From Asterias rubens (lineage: Eukaryota > Echinodermata > Asteroidea > Forcipulatida > Asteriidae): a DNA stretch of 64,000 nucleotides. Both the position numbers and the translations under genes were made by a program. The notes under the pieces are model-generated. The model did no database searches. It was not told the origin of the DNA and worked only from the letters and a program-made list of their open reading frames with translations. The stretch lies in the NCBI RefSeq assembly GCF_902459465.1, contig NC_047076.1, forward strand, positions 14,392,146-14,456,145, read 5' to 3'. Positions 34,601 to 46,600 of this stretch are shown here, in pieces (the stretch's first letter is position 1; each line of letters starts with the position of its first letter).

Positions 34601-37600
34601 AGTCATCTTACTCTTGTTTTCTATTTTCATGTAAAAACTCAAAAAATAAGAAAGATTTATGATATTTGTCTTTGTTTTTGTCAGTGTTTTTGCTGGTGTC
34701 CTAAGCAGTCGTCTGATGACATACTAGCGGTTGGCTTATCAAGCGGTAAGGTCATCTTGACTGCCTTTTTGGTAGACCCTACCTCCTCTCAGATGGGCTT
34801 AGTAGGGACTGAATTCCCAGTTAAGCACAACAAGATGTGTACTAGTCTGGCCTGGAACACTGTGGAACCCAAATTGGTGAGTGGTAACCTTTATGGCACA
34901 ATAAATATGGTCAATTCACATAGTGTTTCATTTGTGATCGTGAAGAGTATTACAAAATATTGGCTTTAAAACATTCATGATGCAGCGTTTGTCTGCTGAC
35001 GTATAAATAACTTTGCAAATGAAAGCAGTTTAAGAGTCTTGTTGTTGTGTTTGAGAACTAATCATTGAATGGTTAAACTTGCTGACATTACCTATTTACC
35101 TTTATACCAAACTGATGCTGGTGTGATACAATGTTTGCTTTACTGCTCACAAATATTTTCATAGTGTAAAGCAATATTTGTGTCAATGACAGCTATTGTT
35201 CTTAAAGTTTGTTCGGTCGTTCTTCCTCTCTTATTTTAACTGTGCCAGTTTCCTTGTAATAATGTTAAAGATGACAACAAAAACACATCCAAAGAGGAGT
35301 TTTCTTTCCTGTAGGCCTACCAAAGACAAGATCAGAATACAGATCTTCAACCCGAATTATTCAAATTCAAATGGGGAATTGCCCGTTAAAAAGCGATTGA
35401 ATTTGTTCAGCAAAATGAAATTCTTAACAATCAAAACAATAAAAAAAAAAAAAATTTAAAAAAATGTATTTTACTTTATTATGTTTGTTTCCCCTGTTGC
35501 CCCTCCTGCAAAACATTTGTTGCATGCTGTTTTTGGGGTCCATTAGTTTTGTACAACTCCAGGGGCAAATGGCACCCTCGGTATTGCTCCAGGTGCCATT
35601 TTTCCCCTCGGATGTACAAAACACCATGGTATGTGTCACCCAAGAAACACTGCACCAGGAAACATATCTGACCTATTATAAATATTAGTATTTCTGTTTC
35701 TCTTCAGTTAGCTGCTGGTTTTGATAGATACAGAACTGACTATTGCATGGCTGTCTATGATGTTAGTGTACAAATAAGTAAGTCAAATCAATAGGAGACT
35801 TTGGAACGCTAGGTGGCAGCAGACTTACCAGGTAAAAGTCCATTGCCTACGTAGTTCTGAGCATGCGCACATTACCGAGAACAATGGATTTTACCCCCTG
35901 CCACCAAGCGTCCCGAAAGTCTCCCATTGCGATTATTCAGCTGTTTTGTGTATGATATATAAATGCAAAACCAGTGTGACAAATACATGTACAAACTCTG
36001 TAGGTAGACATGACACCATGCAAGACCTGTAAAATGGAACTCATATGATAGCTTTTAAAAAAATGTAGGAATGTGGTTTCATTAGTTTCAGCGCTTTTAA
36101 TGTTGCGAAATGAAAATGAAGCAGTTTTAGTTTTTTTCAACCTAAAGGCTATACTTGCTATTTAAAAATAATGCCTTACTGTTTTTTGTTTTTAAATCAA
36201 TGGATGGGTTCAAGCTTTTGATATTTCTTTTTCTATTATTTATTTTGTTGAACTGCATTATAGCTGGAACTGGCTCGACAACATCTTCAGAGAAGTCTCG
36301 TTTTGTATCCAATAATACCCCTCAATCTGCCTTCCGGCCTGTTAGTGAGATGGGTAAGTAGCTCTACATCATGTAATGTGGACTAGGCCTGTACTCTAAA
36401 GGAGCCCCCTACTCTGGAGTAGGCCTACTCCAAACTGGAAGCTGCGTAGTGAACTTCTCTAGACTAGGTGTCTGCTTCAGACTAGGTGTCTTCTTCAGAC
36501 TGGGGTTCCTACTTCAGACTAGGTGTCTGCTTCAGACTAGGTGTCTTCTTCAGACTGGGGTGCCTACTTCAGACTAGGTGTCTGCTTCAGACTGGGGTGC
36601 CTACTTCAGACTGGGGTGCCTACTTCAGACTAGGTGTCTTCTTCAGACTGGGGTGCCTACTTCAGACTAGGTGTCTGCTTCAGACTAGGTGTCTTCTTCA
36701 GACTGGGGTTCCTACTTCAGACTAGGTGTCTGCTTCAGACTGGGGTGCCTACTTCAGACTAGGTGTCTGCTTCAGACTAGGTGTCTTCTTCAGACTGGGG
36801 TGCCTACTTCAGACTAGGTGTCTGCTTCAGACTGGGGTGCCTACTTTGGGGCTTCTCCAGAGTAGGGGCCCCAATCTGGCATTGGCACCATACTCTAGAG
36901 TAGACATAGAGCTAATATATATGTATTGACTAGAGCGCTAACTTGCACTGCGTTTAGAAGCAACCCTGGGTGCAGACATGATTGATGTGGTGCGTGACTA
37001 CGATATCACATGGCTGCACAAATTTTGCATTCAGCATGATCGCTTACGCAACTGCCCTTTCACGTACTCTGGAGTAGGTCCCAGACTGGAGTTGGCCCCA
37101 CACTAGAGTTAATTGTAGGCTCCACTCTGGAGTTGGCCCCACTCTGGAGTAGTCACCCTACTCTGGAGTAGCATCCACTCTGGAGTAGGCCCCACTCTGA
37201 AGTAGGCACCCTACTCTGGAATAGGCACCCTACTCTGGAGTTGGCCCCACTCTGGAGTAGGCCCCTCTGTGGAGTAGGCATCCTACTATGGAGTAGGCCC
37301 CACTCTGGAGTAGGCCCCACGCTGAAGAAGGCACCGTACTCTGGAGTAGTCACCCTACTCTGGAGTAGTCACCCTACTCTGGAGTAGCATCCACTCTGGA
37401 GTAGGCCCCTCTGTGGAGTAGGCACCCTACTCTGGAGTAGTCACCCTACTCTAGAGTAGGCCCCACTCTGGAGTTGGCCCCACTCTGGTGTAGGCACCCT
37501 ACTCTGGAGTAGGCACCCTACTCTGGAGTAGGCACCCTACTCTGGAGTTGGCCCCACTCTAGAGTAGTCACCCTACTCTGGAGTAGGCCCCACTCTGGAG

Positions 37601-40600
37601 TAGGCCCCACTCTGGAGTAGGCCCCACTCTGAAGAAGGCACCGTACTCTGGAGTAGGCACCCTACTCTGGAGTAGGCACCGTACTCTGGAGTAGCATCCA
37701 CTCCCACTCTGGAGTAGGCCCCTCTGTGGAGTAGGCACCCTACTCTGGAGTAGGCACCCTACTCTAGAGTAGGCCCCACTATGGAGTAGGCCCCACTCTG
37801 GAGTAGGCACCCTACTCTGGAGTAGGCTCCACTCTGGAGTAGGCCCCTCTGTGGAGTAGAACCCACTCTGGAGTTGGCCCCACTCTGGAGAAGTCACCCT
37901 ACTCTGGAGTAGGCACCGTACTCTGGAGTAGCATCCACTCCCACTCTGGAGTAGGCCCCTCTGTGGAGTAGGCACCCTACTCTGGAGTAGGCACCCTACT
38001 CTGGAGTAGGCACCCTACTCTGGAGTAGGCACCCTACTCTGGAGTTGGCCCCACTCTGGAGTAGTCACCCTACTCTGGAGTAGGCCCCACTCTGGAGTAG
38101 GCCCCTCTGTGGAGTAGGCACTCTACTCTGGAGTAGGCACCCTACTCTAGAGTAGGCCCCACTCTGGAGTAGGCCCCACTCTGGAGTAGTCACCCTACTC
38201 TGGAGTAGGCACCCTACTCTGAAGTAGGCACCCTACTCTGGAGTAGGCCCCACTCTGGAGTAGGCACCCCACTCTGGAGTAGGCTCCACTCTGGAGTAGG
38301 CCCTACTCTGGAGTAGGCCCCACTCTGGAGTAGTCACCCTACTCTGGAGTAGGCCCCACTCTGGAGTAGGCCCCTCTGTGGAGTAGGCACCCTACTCTGG
38401 AGTAGGCACCCTACTCTGGAGTAGGCACCCTACTCTGGAGTAGGCACCCTACTCTGGAGTTGGCCCCACTCTGGAGTAGTCACCCTACTCTGGAGTAGGC
38501 CCCACTCTGGAGTAGGCCCCTCTGTGGAGTAGGCACCCTACTCTGGAGTAGGCACCCTACTCTAGAGTAGGCCCCACTCTGGAGTAGGCCCCACTCTGGA
38601 GTAGTCACCCTACTCTGGAGTAGGCGCCCTACTCTGAAGTAGGCACCCTACTCTGGAGTAGGCCCCACTCTGGAGTAGGCACCCCACTCTGGAGTAGGCA
38701 CCCCACTCTGGAGTAGGCTCCACTCTGGAGTAGGCCCTACTCTGGAGTAGGCCCCACTCTGGAGTAGTCACCCTACTCTGGAGTAGGCCCCACTCTGGAG
38801 TAGGCACCCTACTCTGGAGTTGGCCCCACTCTGGAGTAGTCACCCTACTCTGGAGTAGGCCCCACTCTGGAGTAGGCCCCTCTGTGGAGTAGAACCCACT
38901 CTGGAGTTGGCCCCACTCTGGAGAAGTCACCCTACTCTGGAGTAGGCACCCTACTCTGGAGTTGGCCCCACTCTGGAGTAGTCACCCTACTCTGGAGTAG
39001 GCCCCACTCTGGAGTAGGCCCCTCTGTGGAGTAGAACCCACTCTGGAGTAGAACCCACTCTGGAGTAGGCTCCACTCTGGAGTAGGCTCCACTCTGGAGT
39101 AGACCCCACTCTGGAGTAGTCACCCTACTCTGGAGTAGGCCCCACTCTGGAGTAGGCCCCTCTGTGGAGTAGAACCCACTCTGGAGTAGCACCACTCTGG
39201 AGTATACCCCACTCTGGAGTAGCACCACTCTGGAGCAGGGCCCACTCTGGAGTAGGCTCCACTCTGGAGCAGGGCCCACTCTGGAGTAGCATTCCTTCTG
39301 GATTAGGCTCTACTCTGGAGTAGGCCAGACTCTGGAGTAGCACCCACTCTGGTAAAGGCACAAAACTCTGGAGTAGGTACCCTACTCTTGAGTAGGCCTT
39401 ACTCTGGAGTAGGTTTCTACATCCATCAGTGAACTCTTGATTGCTTATTATAATAATCCATGTTTTTGTTGTTTACACAGTCCAAGCAGAAGCACTGAAC
39501 TCCATGGCATGGTTACCTCATCAACCCCAATGCATTGTAGCTGGTGTGAGCAATAAGAACCTTCGTATCTTTGATATTAGAGGTAAGATCATTTTAAATT
39601 TTGTTTCCAAATGTTGAGTATCTTTAAAGGAAAATCACCGAATTGGTTTTGCTGGCAGTGTGAGCACTTTATGTAATCCACTATATACATCAACTGACAA
39701 ACCTGTAGCAGTTTGAGATCGATCAGCCATCTGGGTCACGAGAGAATAGTGAAAAACGATTGCAAATTTTGCATTGCAATATAAAATTTCAGACAGAAAT
39801 ATTTCAAGGGATGTTTTCTACTATCATCATTATTAGACTGTGTAAGTTTAATGTAAATCTGTGATCTCACCATTTTTGTTTCTTACCAATTCTGTAACAT
39901 TCCTTTAAGCAGAATAAAAGAAAGTATAAGTTGCTTAAGTAGAGTGAAGTAAAAACAAAAAGAGTTTCATTCAGGACAGTTATTTAGAAGATTTAGATCT
40001 TCATTTCTTTTGAGAGAATTTAATTAATTGTTTTGCTTCCCCCAAAAAGATTTTATTATATTAGTTCGCTGAATTATAAATATTTTGTCCTTTGATTGCA
40101 GTGAAAATCAAATGAGGGTTTTCAATTTGTTACAATTATTATGGTGGAGATTTTTTTTAAAGTTAACATTTCATTCACTTGTTCATGAAACAAATACACA
40201 ATAATGTGGTAGATTAATACCAGTGTCATAATTTGAAGGTTTACATGTTCTTTTTGCATATATTTTTGTGTGATATTGAATTTGTGTTGATCATGAGACA
40301 TGCCTTACAAACATTGTTACTGATGAGTTGCAATATTTTGTTTCTAGATACAACAAGTTATAAGAGTGCGACAGCAACCAAGGCAGTGTATGGATTGACA
40401 GCAGATCCAGTAGTAGAGTATCGTCTAGCATCATATTATGAATCACAGGTTCATATCTGGGACAGGAGACACTTTGATAAACCAATATCCTTTAATATGA
40501 TAGGTTTGAAAGAAAGGTATTGACCCAATTTACCTGACGTTATCGTCAGAATAATCTTGGATGCGCCATATTGGTGGGCAATGTCACTGTGTGCGTTATT

Positions 40601-43600
40601 CAGTGATGTGTACACAAACCAATTGACCACTAACGTGGTGAGCTTGGCACAGTCACTGCGTGTGATGTGCGTGCAAGAGGTCAATAGCGAGATGTATTGA
40701 GGACGTACTGTCTTTAGTCTACCTTAGACTGCGTGTTGCGTGCTTCATGTATGCGTTTGGACGCGCATACGGTTTGCCCTACAAGATGGCGACTTTCATA
40801 GCCACAAAGGGGGGTATTCAACTTGGTCTATTGTTGTTTGTGCTGTTAGATGTGTGATTCATGGATAATGCTTTAACATGTACATGTACCCACAACTCCT
40901 TAACTGTTGATATATACGTATTAACAATTACTGAACCACGGCCTATTGTTAAGCTAGCTTGGAGTCCATCCCGCTATGGGTTACTAGCCTCATTGGCCAG
41001 AGACAGCTCCGTTGTCAAGCTATACAATGTCCAACATGTTGGTAAGTTCTCTAAAGTCTTTCTACACATACTTTTAGAAACTACAGTATAATTATCTGAT
41101 ATAAGTAAAGAAATTATTGGCTTATTTGACATGATTTATTACTCAATGTTCCTGGTTATATATTGGACTAAACTAAGATTAAAGGGCTGGAGAAAATGAT
41201 CGACTCAGGACATCGTCGATTCACTCAAGGTTTTACAGTTTACAATTGTTGCATGCTGTGACAGGCTCCATGGCGTTTGTACATCAGAGGGGGAAAATGG
41301 CACCCGAGGCAAAGTCAAATGACAGTGTGCAACAATTGTTTTGTTATACCTTTGTTACATGTTTATTCCTATCCTCAAAGTTCTCTTGACATCTTCAAAC
41401 ATTATTACAACGGTGAATGCATAGTTTATCAAGCAGACGAATAGTTGTTCAAATAAGAAATTATTCTTCACTGTTCCCACGAACCCGCAGCCGTTTCGTA
41501 CTAGGCGCTGGAAATCGACAAATGGTAGGAACGATCAAGGTGATGTACACCACGGTTAACATCACTCATGTTACCCTACGCGCTATGCAGCCATGGTACT
41601 AGCCCTGGAGGCCTTGTTACCCTACGCGCTATGCAGCCATGGTACTAGCCCTGGAGGCCTTGTTACCCTACGCGCTATGCAGCCATGGTACTAGCCCTGG
41701 AGGCCTTGTTACCCTACGCGCTATGCAGCCATGGTACTAGCCCTGGTGGCCTTGTTACCCTACGCGCTATGCAGCCATGGTACTAGCCCTGGAGGCCTTG
41801 TTACCCTACGCGCTATGCAGCCATGGTACTAGCCCTGGCGGCCTTGTTACCCTACGCGCTATGCAGCCATGGTACTAGCCCTGGAGGCCTTGTTACCCTA
41901 CGCGCTATGCAGCCATGGTACTAGCCCTGGTGGCCTTGTTACCCTACGCGCTATGCAGCCATGGTACTAGCCCTGGTGGCCTTGTTACCCTACGCGCTAT
42001 ACAGCCATGGTACTAGCCCTGGTGGCCTTGTTACCCTACGCGCTATACAGCCATGGTACTAGCCCTGGAGGCCTTGTTACCCTACGCGCTATGCAGCCAT
42101 GGTACTAGCCCTGGCGGCCTTGTTACCCTACGCGCTATACAGCCATGGTACTAGCCCTGGTGGCCTTGTTACCCTACGCGCTATACAGCCATGGTACTAG
42201 CCCTGGAGGCCTTGTTACCCTACGCGCTATACAGCCATGGTACTAGCCCTGGCGACCTTGTTACCCTACGCGCTATGCAGCCATGGTACTAGCCCTGGAG
42301 GCCTTGTTACCCTACGCGCTATGCAGCCATGGTACTAGCCCTGGCGACCTTACACTTTCGCATTGTACTACAGTGACATCCTGGATATCAGGGTCCATTT
42401 CTGGGGCGGAAAATTTTCAAAGCTTCATTATCAAATCTTACCTGTCAGAAACCACTAATTTCAACAGATTCACATTCCATGGCAGCATATATTTTTCTGC
42501 GGTGGGTTTTGATCGTCATATATTCTAAACAATCCGTCATTTTCATGAAACAATGCAGCTCCCAGCGTTAAGGAATTCCCATTTGTGTTCGTACTCTCAC
42601 AGTCTGCCGTGTGTACGCAAGATGCATGGCACGTAGATATTGCGTTGCGTTTGTGTGTTAAGGCTGTGCAGCAGTCAAGATACGGTGACCAAGAATTCAT
42701 GCGTCTTGCATCTTGCGTCATGCACGCGAAAGTGTATGAGTAGGCACAGCAGCAGACAACACTGTGAGAAAGCGAAAGGGAATTTTTTTACGTTGGGAGC
42801 TGCATTATTTCACGAGAATTACGGATTTTTGAAGAATATATGACGACCAAAACCCACCGCAGAAAAATGTATGCCCCCATAGAATGTGAATCTGTTGTAA
42901 TAAGTGGCTTGTTGCAGGTAAGATTTAAGTTATAAGGCTTTAAAAATATAGGGCTACCATGGTACATGCGTGTTTGTTGCACGTCACGTGATTGGTACTC
43001 GACCAATCAAACTTCACAATTTGTTACCGGGATATACCAATACTGTATGATATTATATACTGTACTTTTGCAATAGTTTTATGCATGTTTGCTCTTAGAT
43101 ATTCTGGATTCTTGCACTGTGTATTTGTAGTGTAAACAGTTAATGTCATTAAATGTTGAATGTCTATCCCCAACAGATAGTGAAGTTGAACACACTGAAC
43201 GTCATCTTCAACGTAAGTTTATAGCAGTATATGAGTTTATAGCAGTATGAGTACCAGGGCCCAATGCCTTGGCAACTCAGAATTCTCTATTTATTGTCAA
43301 CTTCTGAGCTCTAAATTTGATTTAATGCCAATAATTGTTTAGCATTTTCCAATGTTAACCAGTTTCCAAACCCTTAAGTGCATGATCAGGTGCGATAATT
43401 TGAAATGTTGATTAGGGAATTATACGACACCTGGGGTGGATTGCACCAAGCGGTCTCAAACCGGTCTGTGCGCTATAGCCGGCTAACTTGAGACGCGGTT
43501 AGACAGTCTTTAATTATAGACCGATTGCAATAGCACGGTCTATAATTATAGCCAGTCTTAAATCTTTAGCCCGCTCTGAGCTGGCTATAATCGGTCTTTG

Positions 43601-46600
43601 TTTTGGTTTTTAAACCATACCCTGAGACAGTGCCACTGTGTTTCACTGCCCTTATTTGCATTTTTATGCACAACTTTACTAATAAAATTTTAGAAATGGA
43701 TTACACCCATTAGAGGCATTATGATGATGATCAGTGTATTGTAAATATATGTTCCCAAGAGTTGATATTCGATGATTTAAACCAAAGCAATAAGAACAAT
43801 GCTGTTTAACTAGTGCTGTAGATGTGCTAAGTATTATGGGACATTTGTTCGTATTGCATTACTTTCGCGGACTTATCTAAGACCGGCTTATTGCAACAGG
43901 CTTAATGACTGACTAAGCTAAGACCGTCTAAGGCAGATAAGCTGGCTATAACTGACTGGTCTTAGACCGCTGACTAAGACCGTTTTATTGCAATCCGCCC
44001 CTGATTAGGGGCAAGCTTTTGCTTGGTTACGTATAAGAAACACCCATACACAATTCTGTATGGCACAAGGGTTACCTGGTACCAGGGTTTGCTCATCCTG
44101 GAGATTGCTAAACAAAAGCTTGCCCCTAATCACATGGCGTAGCAACTGTCTCGATAGTCTGAGGAATTTAAATTTAAAGGGTGCATTGTAACTAAGCAAG
44201 TCATTGTATCAGACATTCAAATTTTACTTGCAAATGGCTTGCTGTGAGAGGGGTTACGGTTTCTCTATAGCCTTTCTACACATACTAGGAATCTCTGAGT
44301 TAACACTCCTATATAAATCTGTTCATCATAAAACTGCTATCGACACAGACCAGTATCAACTCAAACCACAGGACGAAATCATCATCAATCTCGTTTACCC
44401 ACCCATCAACCAATAAGGACGGCTACAAATGTTTCCTTTGTTCCAAGAACTCTCGTTGAATGGAACCGCCTACCAGTATGTATAAGAGAAGCTCCTTCAA
44501 TAGACTCATTCAAAACTAGGCTAGATAAAATCCAAATGACCACTTTCATAAGAGGAGCTCATCACCAACTTATGTCCACTTGCCACACCACCTGTGAGGT
44601 AGTATTGGACAGATACAGATAATAATGATCTGATTTACATATGTATGTATTGCAGCTAGTAGAGCTGGAGAGGTATCTATGTTTGCTTGGCATCCAACAT
44701 GTGAGATAGTATTGGACAGATACAGATAATAATGATCTGATTTACATGTATGCATTGCAGCTAGTAGAGCAAGAGAAGTATCTATGTTTGCTTGGCATCC
44801 AACATGTGAGGTAGTATTGGACAGATACAGATAATAATGATCTGATTTACATATGTATGTATTGCAGCTAGTAGAGCAAGAGAGGTATCTATGTTTGCTT
44901 GGCATCCAACATGTGAGGTAGTATTGGACAGATACAGATAATAATGATCTGATTTACATGTATGTATTGCAGCTAGTAGAGCAAGAGAGGTATCTATGTT
45001 TGCTTGGCATCCAACATGTGAGATAGTATTGGACAGATACAGATAATAATGATCTGATTTACATGTATGTATTGCAGCTAGTAGAGCAAGAGAGGTATCT
45101 ATGTTTGCTTGGCATCCAACATGTGAGAATCGTGTTCTAATGATCTGATTTACATGTATGTATTGCAGCTAGTAGAGCAAGAGAGGTATCTATGTTTGCT
45201 TGGCATCCAACATGTGAGAATCGTGTTCTAATGATCTGATTTACATGTATGTATTGCAGCTAGTAGAGCAAGAGAGGTATCTATGTTTGCTTGGCATCCA
45301 ACATGTGAGAATCGTGTTCTAATGATCTGATTTACATGTATGTATTGCAGCTAGTAGAGCTAGAGAGGTATCTATGTTTGCTTGGCATCCAACATGTGAG
45401 GTAGTATTGGACAGATACAGATAATAATGATCTGATTTACATGTATGTATTGCAGCTAGTAGAGCTAGAGAGGTACATGTATCTATGTTTGCTTGGCATC
45501 CAACATGTGAGAATCGTGTTCTAATGATCTGATTTACATGTATGTATTGCAGCTAGTAGAGCTAGAGAGGTATCTATGTTTGCTTGTCATCCAACATGTG
45601 AGAATCGTGTTCTAATGATCTGATTTACATGTATGTATTGCAGCTAGTAGAGCAAGAGAGGTATCTATGTTTGCTTGGCATCCAACATGTGAGGTAGTAT
45701 TGGACAGATACAGATAATAATGATCTGATTTACATGTATGTATTGCAGCTAGTAGAGCAAGAGAGGTATCTATGTTTGCTTGGCATCCAACATGTGAGAA
45801 TCGTGTTCTAATGATCTGATTTACATGTATGTGTTGCAGCTAGTAGAGCTAGAGAGGTATCTATGTTTGCTTGGCATCCAACATGTGAGGTAGTATTGGA
45901 CAGATACAGATAATAATGATCTGATTTACATGTATGTATTGCAGCTAGTAGAGCAAGAGAGGTATCTATGTTTGCTTGGCATCCAACATGTGAGAATCGT
46001 GTTCTAATGATCTGATTTACATGTATGTATTGCAGCTAGTAGAGCTAGAGAGGTATCTATGTTTGCTTGGCATCCAACATGTGAGAATCGTGTTCTAATG
46101 ATCTGATTTACATGTATGTATTGCAGCTAGTAGAGCAAGAGAGGTATCTATGTTTGCTTGGCATCCAACATGTGAGAATCGTGTTCTAATGATCTGATTT
46201 ACATGTATGTATTGCAGATAGTAGAGCAAGAGAGGTATCTATGTTTGCTTGGCATCCAACATGTGAGATAGTATTGGACAGATACAGATAATAATGATGT
46301 GATTTACATGTATGTATTGCAGCTAGTAGAGCAAGAGAGGTATCTATGTTTGCTTGGCATCCAACATGTGAGAATCGTGTTCTAATGATCTGATTTACAT
46401 GTATGTATTGCAGCTAGTAGAGCTAGAGAGGTATCTATGTTTGCTTGTCATCCAACATGTGAGAATCGTGTTCTAATGATCTGATTTACATGTATGTATT
46501 GCAGCTAGTAGAGCTAGAGAGGTATCTATGTTTGCTTGGCATCCAACATGTGAGAATCGTGTTCTAATGATCTGATTTACATGTATGTATTGCAGCTAGT

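Larger units (their letters stand above)
41236..43040. mobile_element. Repeat R1 copy split by a tandem array and a foldback
   Basis: The left part, 41236-41590, has the R1 hairpin (CAATTGTTGCATGCTGTGAC) and body. The right part, 42950-43040, has GACCAATCAAACTTCACAA. Between them lie the 46-bp array (41577-42350) and the foldback (42340-42955). Confidence 0.7.

Noticed and set aside
36486-39361. Several open frames with [16 protein letters not shown] repeats
   Set aside because: Products of the 18-bp intronic array, with no start context or conservation.
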